Shown piece by piece: positions 32,814 through 43,800 of a stretch of 64,000 nucleotides of DNA. The stretch is from Bacilli bacterium. GTDB taxonomy: Bacteria; Bacillota_I; Bacilli_A; RF39; UBA660. The first letter of the stretch is position 1, and each line of letters opens with the position of its first letter. The DNA lies in the NCBI GenBank assembly GCA_017511605.1, contig JAFWJL010000001.1:32095-96094 (forward strand). The letters are read 5' to 3'. The notes beneath the pieces were generated by a model. The model was not told the origin of the DNA and ran no database searches. It saw nothing but the letters and a program-made list of their open reading frames with translations. The position numbers and the translations under genes are program-made.

Positions 32814-33533
32814 ATGCAAATAAAAGTGCAAGGATTAAATGTCAACTACATACAATATGGTAAAGGTAAAGATATTTTACTTTTACATGGTTGGGGACAA
32901 AACATAGAAATGATGAAACCACTAGGTGATGCTTTTTGCGATAGATTTAGAATCACAATAATAGATTTTCCAGGATTTGGACAAAGTGATGAACCAAAAG
33001 AAAAATGGACAATAGATAAATATTCTTTAATGTTAGAAGAATTTACAAAACAAGTTGGTATTAAAAAGCCAATAGTTATGGGGCATTCATTTGGGGGTAG
33101 AGTAGCAATTAGATTCTCTTCACGAAATCCAATAGAAAAGTTAGTATTATTTGGAAGCCCATGTATTAGAGTTCAAGAAGAATTACCATTAAAGGTAAGA
33201 ATTTTAAAAAGATTAAAGAAATTACCTGGAATGAATAAGATAGGTGAATTCATGAAACAATATATTGGATCACGTGACTATAAAGCAGCTAGCCCAATAA
33301 TGAGAGAAACATTAGTAGAAGTAGTAAATGAAGATTTATCTAAATATGCTAGAGAAATAGAAGAACCAACATTATTGATTTGGGGTGAACAAGATATAGA
33401 AGCTCCGGTAAGTGAAGCAAAAGAATTAGAAAGCATAATGATGGATGCAGCTCTAATAATATTACCTGGAACTCACTATGCTTATTTAGAAAATTTAGCT
33501 AGAGTAATTACTATATTAAATAACTTTATATAG
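32814..33533 (+). CDS. Alpha/beta hydrolase in the murF-ddl operon
   Basis: The 239-aa protein has the alpha/beta hydrolase core: LLLHGWGQ (oxyanion side), the nucleophile elbow GHSFGG with Ser92, an Asp in IWGEQDIEAP and a terminal His in LPGTHYAYLE. Substrate unknown. Its stop lies 10 nt before murF, so it is made with the D-Ala-D-Ala pathway enzymes; cell-wall metabolism or lipid hydrolysis are possibilities. SD is GGAGTGAT. Confidence 0.85.
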   Translation: MQIKVQGLNVNYIQYGKGKDILLLHGWGQNIEMMKPLGDAFCDRFRITIIDFPGFGQSDEPKEKWTIDKYSLMLEEFTKQVGIKKPIVMGHSFGGRVAIRFSSRNPIEKLVLFGSPCIRVQEELPLKVRILKRLKKLPGMNKIGEFMKQYIGSRDYKAASPIMRETLVEVVNEDLSKYAREIEEPTLLIWGEQDIEAPVSEAKELESIMMDAALIILPGTHYAYLENLARVITILNNFI

Positions 33534-33543
33534 GAGGAATAAT

Positions 33544-35151
33544 ATGATATTGGTAAATATAATATTTCTTATTTCACTATTATTTGTAAATATATATAAA
33601 TCTAAAAGACATTTACATATGCTACAACAAAATTTATATAATGAAAATAATAGATATATCAGATGGATAATAAAAAACAATAAAGAATTTTTAAGTATTG
33701 AAATAATTACAGTTCTAATAACAATAATAGCCATGTTTATAAAAATAGATACTAATATATTATTAATGGCTACAATAATAGTTATCTCAATAGTATTCTT
33801 AGTAAGCGGATTAACTTGGAAAAAACTAATTTTAACAGATCAAAATAAAAAGAAATTAGTAATAACTGCGAGAGTAAAAAGATTAATATTTACAACTACA
33901 ATTCTTTACTTAATACCAATAGTCTTCTTAGTATTATATAACTTGCTATCAATGGTATTAGTATTATGTATAATGGTATATTTAAATGCATTTGTAGTAT
34001 TTATAGCTATGATTATAAATACGCCTATAGAAAAATGTGTATACCTACATTATAAAACTAAAGCCCAAAGAAAAATTAAATCTATGAGTAATTTAAAGAT
34101 AATAGGTATCACAGGTAGTTATGGTAAAACAAGTAGTAAAAATATATTAAGTGATATTTTAAATATTAAATATAATGCACTACCTACACCTAAGAATTTA
34201 AATACATTTAATGGACTTATAATGACAGTAAATAATCACATGGATAAGTTCACTGATATATTTATAGCTGAGATGGGTGCCTATGTAAAAGGTGAAATTA
34301 GAAGACTATGTAAATTAGTTAAACCTAAATATGGTATTTTAACTAGAATAGGTACAGCACATCTTGAAACATTTGGATCACAAGAGAATATTCAAAAAGG
34401 TAAATTTGAACTTATTGAAAGTCTTCCAAGTGATGGATTTGGAATACTTAATGGAGATGATCCTCTACAAGTATCATATAAATTAAAAAATAATGTTAGA
34501 ATCATTTGGATAGGTATAGATAACCAAGCAGCAGACGTTCGTGCTACTAATATTAAGTGTTCTTCTAAAGGTACTAGTTTTGATGTAGTATTAAAAGATG
34601 ATAAAAATAAATATAAATTTGAAACTAAACTATTGGGTAATCACAATGTATATAATATACTTGCAGGAATAGCTTGTGGAATAGAATTTGGTATTGATAT
34701 GGAGTCGCTTCAAAAAGCAGTAGCTGGAGTAAGACCAATAGAACACAGATTAGAAATTAAAAAACTTGGTAACTTTACTATGATAGATGATGCATATAAT
34801 TCTAATCCAACAGGTGCTGAAAATGCTTGTAAGGTATTAGGAATGATGCCAGGAGTTAAGGTGGTAGTAACACCGGGAATGATTGAACTTGGTGATAAAG
34901 AAGATGAGTACAACAAAGTATTTGGTACTCAAATAGCAGAAGTTGCTGACTATGTATTGCTTATAGGTGAAAAGAAAACTAAACCAATAAAAGAAGGATT
35001 ATTAGAAAAGAAATTTGACAAAGATAAAATAATTGTATTTAATGATGTTAGAGAAGCATATCCTTATATTAGTAATCTTGCTAAGGCTAATAATAAAGAA
35101 GTATATGCATTATTTGAAAATGATTTACCAGATACATATAATGAGAAATAG
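33544..35151 (+). CDS. murF: UDP-N-acetylmuramoyl-tripeptide--D-alanyl-D-alanine ligase with N-terminal membrane domain
   Basis: MurF adds D-Ala-D-Ala to the UDP-MurNAc-tripeptide. The Mur ligase core begins near residue 183 with the P-loop GITGSYGKTSS (188-198; K195). PTPKNLNTFNG, GAYVKGEI and the GTAHLETFGS signature follow, as do the C-terminal domain's EHRLE and DDAYNSNP motifs. Unlike the usual cytoplasmic MurF, about 180 residues precede the core and contain five hydrophobic helices (3-18, 52-68, 73-90, 115-134 and 136-158). SD AGGAGG. Next gene is ddl. Confidence 0.9.
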   Translation: MILVNIIFLISLLFVNIYKSKRHLHMLQQNLYNENNRYIRWIIKNNKEFLSIEIITVLITIIAMFIKIDTNILLMATIIVISIVFLVSGLTWKKLILTDQNKKKLVITARVKRLIFTTTILYLIPIVFLVLYNLLSMVLVLCIMVYLNAFVVFIAMIINTPIEKCVYLHYKTKAQRKIKSMSNLKIIGITGSYGKTSSKNILSDILNIKYNALPTPKNLNTFNGLIMTVNNHMDKFTDIFIAEMGAYVKGEIRRLCKLVKPKYGILTRIGTAHLETFGSQENIQKGKFELIESLPSDGFGILNGDDPLQVSYKLKNNVRIIWIGIDNQAADVRATNIKCSSKGTSFDVVLKDDKNKYKFETKLLGNHNVYNILAGIACGIEFGIDMESLQKAVAGVRPIEHRLEIKKLGNFTMIDDAYNSNPTGAENACKVLGMMPGVKVVVTPGMIELGDKEDEYNKVFGTQIAEVADYVLLIGEKKTKPIKEGLLEKKFDKDKIIVFNDVREAYPYISNLAKANNKEVYALFENDLPDTYNEK

Positions 35152-35163
35152 GAGAGTGTAATT

Positions 35164-36393
35164 ATGAGAATTAGAGTAGGAGTAATTTTTGGTGGAGAAA
35201 GCGTTGAACATGAAGTAAGTATCATTACTGCAATTCAAGCTATGAATAAAATGGATGAGGAAAAATATGAAATCATCCCAATATATATTACAAAAGATAG
35301 AGAATGGTATACAGGAGATATGTTGAAAGATATTGAAGTATATCAAGATTTAAACTTAATTAAAAGATATAGTACTAATGTAGTTTTATATTATAAAGAC
35401 GGAAGTTATGTACTACAAAAGAAAAAAGGTTTATTTAAGGGAACAGTAAAAGAATTAGATATCGCATTCCCAATTGTTCATGGTACTAACGTAGAAGATG
35501 GTGTTCTTCAAGGATATCTTCAAACAATAGGTATTCCATTTGTAGGAAGCAATGTTTATGGTTCAGTTGCTGGACAAGATAAAACTATAATGAAAGACAT
35601 TTGGAAAGAAGCAGAACTTCCAATGACTAAATATGTTTGGTTCTATGATACTGATTATAGACAAGATAAAGATAGTGTATTAGATAAGATTAAAGGATTA
35701 AAATATCCATTAATAGTAAAGCCAGCTACTACAGGATCAAGTGTAGGTATTAGTTTCTGCGATGATGTTAATAGCCTAAAAGAAGGTATAGACGAAGCAG
35801 TACAATATGATACTAAGATTATAGTAGAAGAAGTTGTTCAAAACTTAAAAGAAGTAAATATTGCTGTAATGGGTAACTACGAAAATCAAAAAGTAAGTGC
35901 AATTGAAGAAGTGTTCTCAGGTAATCACTTCTTAACATTCCAAGATAAATATATTGGAAATGTAAAAGGTAAATTAAAAGGATTCAAAAAAGGAGCTGTT
36001 AAAACAACAAGCAAAGGAATGGCATCAGCTAATCGTAAATTACCTGCAGACTTAGATCCTAAGATGCAAAAAGAAATAGAAGAAATTGCTATGAAAGCAT
36101 TCAAAGCATTAGGTTCAAGTGGTAACTCAAGAATTGACTTCTTAGTAGATGAAAAGACTAAAAAAGTTTATATTAATGAAATTAACTCAATCCCAGGAAG
36201 CTTAGCTTTCTATCTATGGGATGCTAAAGATATTAATTTTACTCAAGTATTAGATGATATGATTCAAATTGGAATTAAAGATTATAAAAAGAGAGTAAGT
36301 AAAACACATTCATTTGAATCAAATATCCTAGCTGGATTTGCAGCAAATCATGGAGTAAAAGGAATGAAAGGTATGAAAGGAAAATTAAGATAA
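35164..36393 (+). CDS. ddl: D-alanine--D-alanine ligase
   Basis: Ddl makes the D-Ala-D-Ala dipeptide for MurF, encoded just upstream. The 409-aa protein has the N-terminal GVIFGGESVEHEVS motif, an ATP-grasp region (IVKPATTGSSVGI) and the closing metal/substrate loop INEINSIPGSLAF. It is longer than usual (about 350) because of a basic insertion around 275-300 and a KGMKGMKGK tail. The residues separating D-Ala from D-lactate ligases cannot be judged safely by eye. SD is GGAGAG. Confidence 0.93.
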   Translation: MRIRVGVIFGGESVEHEVSIITAIQAMNKMDEEKYEIIPIYITKDREWYTGDMLKDIEVYQDLNLIKRYSTNVVLYYKDGSYVLQKKKGLFKGTVKELDIAFPIVHGTNVEDGVLQGYLQTIGIPFVGSNVYGSVAGQDKTIMKDIWKEAELPMTKYVWFYDTDYRQDKDSVLDKIKGLKYPLIVKPATTGSSVGISFCDDVNSLKEGIDEAVQYDTKIIVEEVVQNLKEVNIAVMGNYENQKVSAIEEVFSGNHFLTFQDKYIGNVKGKLKGFKKGAVKTTSKGMASANRKLPADLDPKMQKEIEEIAMKAFKALGSSGNSRIDFLVDEKTKKVYINEINSIPGSLAFYLWDAKDINFTQVLDDMIQIGIKDYKKRVSKTHSFESNILAGFAANHGVKGMKGMKGKLR

Positions 36394-36405
36394 TTTTTCT
36401 TTTTT
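36381..36405 (+). terminator. Terminator overlapping the ddl stop codon
   Basis: AAAATTA (36381-36387), loop AGA, TAATTTT (36391-36397), then TCTTTTTT. It ends the murF-ddl operon. Confidence 0.65.
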
Positions 36406-36412
36406 GTAATAT

Positions 36413-37012
36413 ATGAAAGAATACTCATATGATTTAATTTTAGAAAAACTAATTTCTAAGATAAAAATAAAAGAAAGCAATCCTATCATAGGAATAACAT
36501 TTATCGCAGGACCTGGTTTTGGTAAATCTACAGTGTCAAAAATATTGTCAAAAAAATTAGGTATTGATGTAATGGCAAATGATGAAATAAGAAGATTATA
36601 TGATGAACTAGGATTTAACAATGAAGAGTATGAACCAGATATTAAAAAAATGGCATATGATAGAACTGTTTATTTACTGCAAAATAAAACAAGTCATATA
36701 GTTGATGCTAATATTGAATTTCACTGGGAAATGGCTATTGATAATTACGAAAAGTATAATGCCAAATTATTATTTATAGAATTGACGTGTAGTGAAGAAG
36801 AAATATTAAGAAGAATAGAAAAGAGAAAGAAAACTTTTGGACAAACAGATAATTATTCTCGTGCTACTGAAATAGATTACTATAAATATTTAGAATTAAA
36901 GAAACAAAAACAAATTCCACGTGAAAAAATATTTTATACAATTAATACAGAAAAAGATATAGAAAAGCAAATAGATTCATTGATAGAAAAAATAAAAAAA
37001 GAACTTAAATAA
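36413..37012 (+). CDS. P-loop kinase-like protein
   Basis: The 199-aa protein has a Walker A, AGPGFGKST (32-40), and an Asp-containing MANDEIRRLYDEL, then VDANIEF and the lid-like LRRIEKRKKTF. This is the layout of small nucleoside/shikimate-type or AAA_33 kinases. The substrate is unknown. There is no SD before the ATG, which lies 20 nt after the ddl stop and just after a terminator; a leaderless or poorly translated message is possible. Confidence 0.65.
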   Translation: MKEYSYDLILEKLISKIKIKESNPIIGITFIAGPGFGKSTVSKILSKKLGIDVMANDEIRRLYDELGFNNEEYEPDIKKMAYDRTVYLLQNKTSHIVDANIEFHWEMAIDNYEKYNAKLLFIELTCSEEEILRRIEKRKKTFGQTDNYSRATEIDYYKYLELKKQKQIPREKIFYTINTEKDIEKQIDSLIEKIKKELK

Positions 37013-37024
37013 GTTCTTTTTATT
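36995..37024. terminator. Bidirectional terminator (kinase-like gene and tRNA-Lys)
   Basis: AAAAGAACTTA (36997-37007) pairs with TAAGTTCTTTT (37010-37020); A-run upstream also serves the minus strand. Confidence 0.7.
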
Positions 37025-37031
37025 TGTAAAA

Positions 37032-37107
37032 TGGTGGGCTGTTAGGGATTCGAACCCTAGACCCACTGATTAAGAGTCAGTTGCTCTACCAACTGAGCTA
37101 ACAGCCC
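37032..37107 (-). tRNA. tRNA-Lys (CTT)
   Basis: Minus strand: acceptor GGGCTGT/ACAGCCC, anticodon loop CTCTTAA in an ACTGA/TCAGT stem (anticodon CTT), T-loop TTCGAAT, CCA encoded. Confidence 0.95.
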
Positions 37108-37298
37108 ATTTACAAATAGCAAATATATTTTAACGTAAATTTAAGATATTTACAAGTGTTTTTTTATAAAAAATTCTTGACTTAAATCATTTTTTTATAG
37201 TATTCTATTATTGCAGTCGAAAAAAGTGTATAAAAAATACATTTTCTTCTTGCAAAAAACGTAATATTATAGTAAACTAATGAAGTACCGAAAGAAAT

Positions 37299-37375
<77 letters not shown>

Positions 37376-37382
37376 TTTAAAT

Positions 37383-37459
37383 GCCTCAATAGCTCAGCTG
37401 GTTAGAGCACTTGACTGTTAATCAAGGGGTCCTAGGTTCAAGTCCTAGTTGGGGCGCCA
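37383..37459 (+). tRNA. tRNA-Asn (GTT)
   Basis: Acceptor GCCTCAA/TTGGGGC, anticodon loop CTGTTAA in a CTTGA/TCAAG stem (anticodon GTT), discriminator G, CCA encoded. It follows tRNA-Ile by 7 nt. Confidence 0.96.
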
Positions 37460-37468
37460 TTTTTATTT

Positions 37469-37545
37469 GGCGAGTTGGTGAAGTGGCTTAACACACTGCC
37501 CTTTCACGGCAGCATTCATGGATTCGAATTCCATACTCGTCACCA
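37469..37545 (+). tRNA. tRNA-Glu (TTC)
   Basis: Acceptor GGCGAGT/ACTCGTC, anticodon loop CTTTCAC in a CTGCC/GGCAG stem (anticodon TTC), T-loop TTCGAAT, CCA encoded. Confidence 0.95.
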
Positions 37546-37554
37546 TTAGGAAAT

Positions 37555-37577
37555 AAACACCAGCAGGTGTTTTTTTA
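37555..37577 (+). terminator. Terminator of the Ile-Asn-Glu tRNA unit
   Basis: AACACC and GGTGTT around AGCA (37556-37571), then seven T. Confidence 0.75.
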
Positions 37578-37630
37578 TGCGCCCCAAGACCCCTGATTAA
37601 CATTATTATAAACCTGTGACCATCTACCAA
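37578..37630 (-). pseudogene. Decayed tRNA-Ile/tRNA-Asn relic, inverted
   Basis: Read on the minus strand, this stretch holds, in order, GGTCACAGGTT (as in the tRNA-Ile T-arm), TGTTAATCAGGGGTC (the tRNA-Asn anticodon-loop region with one base missing) and TTGGGGCGC (the tRNA-Asn 3' acceptor end, 9 of 9). The segments are colinear with the intact Ile-Asn pair 120-280 nt away, with the parts between them lost. It cannot fold as a tRNA. Confidence 0.5.
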
Positions 37631-37658
37631 ATATAAGGAAAACTTCCTGTTCTTTTTC

Positions 37659-37687
37659 TTGACAATAAAACACCATTTATGTAATAA
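37659..37687 (+). promoter_or_regulatory. Probable promoter of tRNA-Ser
   Basis: TTGACA (37659-37664), 17-nt spacer and TAATAA (37682-37687), about 20 nt before tRNA-Ser. The -10 is imperfect. Confidence 0.5.
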
Positions 37688-37706
37688 TATATATGCGGAC
37701 GCAAAT

Positions 37707-37799
37707 GGAGTAGTACTCAAGTTGGCTGAAGAGGCGCCCCTGCTAAGGGTGTAGACCGGGAATACTGGTGCGCGAGTTCAAATCTCGCCTGCTCCGCCA
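37707..37799 (+). tRNA. tRNA-Ser (GCT)
   Basis: A 93-nt class II tRNA with a long variable arm, acceptor GGAGTAG/CTGCTCC, anticodon loop CTGCTAA (anticodon GCT) and encoded CCA. Confidence 0.95.
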
Positions 37800-37806
37800 T
37801 TATAAA

Positions 37807-37832
37807 ATAACTCAGAAATTCTGAGTTTTTTT
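37807..37832 (+). terminator. Terminator after tRNA-Ser
   Basis: AACTCAG and CTGAGTT (37809-37827) around a short loop, then seven T. Confidence 0.8.
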
Positions 37833-37894
37833 GTGCTTTAAATATAGTTATTAAACATAAAATATGATATACTTTGTATAAGGAGAGTAGGCCT

Positions 37895-40800
37895 ATGAAA
37901 AAGATAATAAATAAATTCTTTGATGAATTTGAAAACATCACAAAATACTATAATTATTTAGTAGAAAAAACTAAAAATCATGAATACGTAGAAATAACAA
38001 ATGAATGGTTAATTGATAACTATTATTTATTAGTTGAACATAAAAATAATATTTTAAATTCAAAAAAAGAAATAAATAAAAATTATAAAACAATTAGTAG
38101 TAATTATCTTTTTCTAAAAAATATAGTTACAGCCAAAAACTATAATATTGATTTTAAATACTTAGTAGATGAATTAAAATCATATCAAAAAGAAACTAAT
38201 AGAGTACTTACCTATAAAGAATTATCTTTAATATTTCCTACACTTATATTTATATATACTGAAAGATTATATGAACTAACAAAAATAGAAGAGCAAATAC
38301 TTCTTAATAAAGATAAAGTAAAAACTATAATTAAGAGTAATACATTAGTAAAATTAGAAGACTTTTTATCTGAAGATTTTGATGTATCAAAAAATCCTAA
38401 TTATATCTTTGAAATAAATAGTAAGATAAACAAAGTAAGTGAAGGAAGTACAGAATTATTTAAAGATTTATATACATTCCTTGAAAATAAAAATATAAGT
38501 TTAAAAGAATTAATAAATGAAGAATATCAAAGAAAAATAGATAATGATATTTTAATATCTAATATATTTAGTGATTTAAAAGAATTTAATGAATATTCGT
38601 TAGATGATTTATTTGACAAAGTATCATTATGTGAAAAACTTTTATTAACAGATCCTGTGTATAAAAATATGACAGCAGAATCTAAAGTGGTATATCGTGA
38701 AAGAATAGTAAAATTATCCAAAAAAGAACATCTTCATGAATATCAATATTTAGAAAAACATTTTAACAAAGATGAACATATTGGATTTAAATTATTTAAA
38801 GAAAAGAATAATACATTTAAATTAATATTATATATACTTATTATTCTAATCCTAACATCTATAGCTGGATATTACTTATCACATCATTTTACTAAATATG
38901 TAATACTAAGTTTCTTAATGATATTTATACCTATTAGTCAATTAGTAGTTCAAATTGTAAATGAAATACTAAATAATAGTGTAAAAATAAAATTTATTCC
39001 TAAATTAGATTATTCAAAAGGAATACCTGAAGAATCTAAAACAATGGTAGTAATTCCTACAATAATTTATAATACTGATAAAATTAAGGAAATGTTTGAT
39101 ACATTAGAAACATTCTATATTATCAATAAATCAGACAATTTATATTTCACACTATTAGGAGATGCTAAAGCTAGTCAAAATGAAGTAGAAGATTATGATA
39201 AAGAAATAACTGATTTTGGTATAGAATATGCTAAAAAGTTAAATGAAAAATATGGAAAAGAATTATTCTATTTCTTATATCGTAAAAGAGTATGGCATGA
39301 AGGAGAAAATGCATTCTTAGGATATGAAAGAAAAAGAGGAGCTTTACTTCATTTTAATAAAATATTATTAGGTAAAAAATTTAATGATAAAAAGTATTTT
39401 CATGCAAATACATTAAATAGTGAATTAGATATTAAATATGTAATTACTTTAGATACAGATACCAAATTAGTATTAAACTCAGCCTTGAACCTAGTTGGAG
39501 CTATGGCACATCCTCTAAATAAACCAGTGCTTAATAAAAATAACACTAAGGTTATTAAAGGTTATGGTATTATGCAACCTAGAGTTAGTGTTGATATAGA
39601 GGCAACTAATAGAAGTTTATATAGCCAAATATTCGCAGGAATAGGTGGATTTGATACATATTCATATATGACACCTAATACATATCAAGATTCTTTTGGA
39701 GAAGGCAGCTTTGTAGGTAAAGGTATATATGATTTAGAAGTGTTTGATAAAGTATTAAGTGATGCATTTAAAGATAATTTAATACTTTCACATGATTTAC
39801 TTGAAGGTAATTATTTAAGATGCGGTTATGTATCAGATATTGAATTAATCGATGATTTTCCATCTAAGTTCTTAGTAGATGTCACAAGACAATCTAGATG
39901 GGCTAGAGGAGATACACAAATAATTGGATGGTTATTTTCTAAAGTAAGAAATAAAGATAATAAGAAAGTTAAAAATCCAATTAACCTACTAGGTAAATAT
40001 AAAATATTAGATAATATCATAAGAATGTTTTTAAATCCAATGCTATTATTAATTTTATTAGTAGCATTTACTGGAAGTTTTAAAAAATCACTATTTTGGG
40101 TTTCATTTGTAGCATTAGAAATAGCTATCTCTATGATATTCTTCTTAAGAAGTAAAATGAGTAGAAAAGCAAAAAATGAAAAACAAATATATTACAAAAA
40201 CCTATATTTTGGATTTAAATCATTATTATTAAGATCATACATAATGTTTGCATGTATCCCATATTATACAAAACTATATATGGCAGCATTTACTAAATCA
40301 CTATATAGATTACTGATATCTCATAAGAATTTACTAAATTGGGTAACTGCAGAAGAAGTGGCTAAAAGTGCCCATAACAATCTAGGTAGTTATATTAAAA
40401 ACTTTTGGTTTAACATACTTACTTCTTTAGCATTTATAGGAATAACATATCTTACTCATAATTATATCGCATTACTAATAGCTATTATCTTTATAAGTGC
40501 ACCATTTGTTTTATACTTAGTAAGTAAAGATATAGATCATAGAGAAGTAGAATTAAAAGATAAAAAGATTGAAGAAATAGAAGACATTGCTTATAAAACT
40601 TGGAAGTATTTTGAAGATAATATTCGAGAAGAATATAATTATCTAATTCCAGATAACTACCAAGAAAATAGAGAAGAAAGATTAGATATGAGAACTTCTC
40701 CAACAGCGATAGGTTATTCGTTGACTAGTATAATTAGTGCCTTCGAATTAAAATTTATTGAAAAAGATAAAGCAATTAATCTAATAAAAAACATATTAGA

Positions 40801-43800
40801 AAGTATTGATTCATTAAAAAAATGGCATGGCCATTTATATAACTGGTATGATATCAAAACGAAAAAAGTCTTAAGACCAAACTTTATCTCAACAGTAGAT
40901 TCAGGAAATTTAGTAGCTTCTTTAATAGTTACAAGAGAATTCTTAAACAGATTTAATGAAGAAAAATTAACTAAGTTATGTGATAGATTAATAAAAAATA
41001 GTAACTTCAAAAAACTATATTCTAAGAAAGAAGTATTTAGTATAGGTTATGATGAAGATGAAGGAAGATTATCTATTTATAATTATAATAAGTTTGCTTC
41101 AGAATCACGTCTAACAAGTTATCTTGCTATAGCTCTAGGAGATGTTTCAAGTAAACATTGGTTTAGCTTAGATAAATCACTTACTACATATAAAAAACAT
41201 AAAGGATTAATCTCATGGAGTGGTACTTCTTTTGAATACTTTATGCCATTCTTATTTATGAAAAATTATCCTAATACTTTATTGGATGAATCATATAACT
41301 TTGCCGTATTCTGTCAAAAAGATTTCATGAATAAAGTGGATAAACATTTACCTTGGGGAATTAGTGAATCTGCTTATAACGAATTAGATAATTCATTAAA
41401 TTATAAGTATAAAGCATTCTCAACTCCATATTTAAAAGCAAAAGAAGATAAAGAAAATAGAATAGTACTTTCACCATATGCATCTATTATGGCTATGGAA
41501 ATATATCCTGAAGATGTATATGAAAATATAAGAAAATTTAAAGAATTAGATATGGAATCAATCTATGGATTATATGAAGCTTATGATTATGATAATAAAG
41601 GTGTAGTAAAATCATATTTTGCACACCACCAAGGTATGATTCTATTAGGAATAACTAACTATTTAAAGAAAGATATTATAAAAGATTATTTCCATTCAAA
41701 TGTTAATATAAAAACATTTGAAATATTATTAAAAGAAAAAGTACAAATCAAATCTAGTATAGATTTAAAAATGGCTAAATATAAGAAATATGATTATGCT
41801 AAAGAAACAATTCAAAATGATATTAGATCATTTAATTATATTTCATATTTACCAGAAGTATCAGTTCTATCTAATAGAAAATATTGTTTATTAATGAATG
41901 ATAGAGGTAATTCATTCTCAAGATATAGAACACTTCAATTAAATAGATATCGTAAAGTAACAGAACAAGAATATGGTATATTCCTATTCGCAAAGGATAT
42001 TAAGAATAATTATATTTGGTCTAATACATATGCACCAATGAATATAAAACCTGATAAGTATGAAGTAGTATTTGCTTCAGATAAAATTAAATACTTAAGA
42101 AGAGATGATATGATTACTACTAAAACAGAAATAGTTGTATGTAGAAATCATCATGCTGAGATAAGAAAGATTACATTTAAAAATGAATCTGATGAAGATA
42201 AAGAATTAGAATTAACAAGTTATACCGAACCAATTCTATCTGAAAATATGGATGATGTAAGTCATAAAGTATTTAATAATATGTTTATTAAAACTGAATA
42301 TAATAAAGATACTAATAGCTTAATAGCTAAAAGAAAGTCTCGTGGAGATTCTCCTGTTAATAGTTATATGGTAACAAGATTAATAATAGAAAATCCATTA
42401 GATAAATATACATATGAAACAGAAAGAAGTAACTTTATTGGTAGAGGTAATACTGTAGGTACATCACAAGAATTAAATGCTGAATTAAGTAATTATAGTG
42501 GAGAAAATCTTGATCCAGTATTATCATTAAGAAATAAAATAATGGTACCTGCAAATTCTTCTAAGTCAGTATATTTACTTGTAGGATTTGGTAGAAGTAA
42601 AGAACAAATTAATGAAATAATTAAATATTATGATAATGTATATAATCTAGAAAAAGCTTATGAAATATCTACATTAATGAATGTTTCTGATACAAAGAAC
42701 ATGAATATTACTGGGGAAAATATGAGAACTTATAATATTATGTTGAATTACTTGTATCAGACAACAAAACTTTCTGTAACAGAAGAAAGAATGGATTTCT
42801 TAAGAAAAAATGCATTATCTCAAACAGGATTATGGAAGTTTGGAGTTAGTGGAGATAGACCAATTATTACTGTAGAAATAAGTGATATTAGTGATATAAG
42901 TTTTGTTAAAGAAATATTAAAAACATTTGAATACTACAAGACAAAATCAATATTTGTAGATGTAGTTATCATTAATAATGAAAATGGTAATTATAAAGAT
43001 TTAATAAAGAAACAAATAGATGATGAATTATATAGAATTTATACATTGAATAGTTTTTATCATACTCCAGGTGCTGTAACAGTGATAGATGGATCGACTC
43101 TAACAAGAGAAGATATAAGTTTATTAAATGTAGTTCCAAGACTTAGATTTGTAGTAGAAAACCATATTAGTTTAAAAGAAGCAGTAGAAGAATTACAAAC
43201 TAAGAATAAGGTTAGTGATTATCCAACATATGAATTAGAAGAAAATATCAAAATAAAAGATAAAGAAAAACTAACATGTGATAATGGTTATGGTGGATTT
43301 AAAAATAATGGTAGTGAATATGTTATTTATAATAAAAACACTCCAACACCATGGTCAAATGTCATATCTAATAAAACTTTTGGTACTATTATTACCAATA
43401 ATGGTTGTGGATATACATATGCTTATAATTCAGGCGAATTTAAAATATCTTCATGGAGTAATGAAATAGTTACTAATGATAAAAGTGAAGGATTTAAATT
43501 TAATAATGAAATATTTAATCCTGAAAAATGCACTCATGGATTTGGTTATAGTATATTAGAAAGTGAAACAAAAAAACTTTCTCATTCAGTAACTGAATTT
43601 GTAGCTAAAGAAGATAATGTAAAAATATATTTACTAAAGTTATCTAATAAAGAAAAGAAAGAATCTACTATAAATGTAGAATACTTCATAAAACCAACTT
43701 TTGGTAACTTTGAAGAAAAAACTACTAGACATATTTTATCTGAATTTATGGGTGATGATAATTACTTAAAATTACGTAATGTCTATAGTATCAATTACAG

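Noticed and set aside
37874..37894. Upstream TTG start for the glucan synthase
   Set aside because: The SD AAGGAG lies downstream of this TTG and at the right distance from the ATG at 37895.
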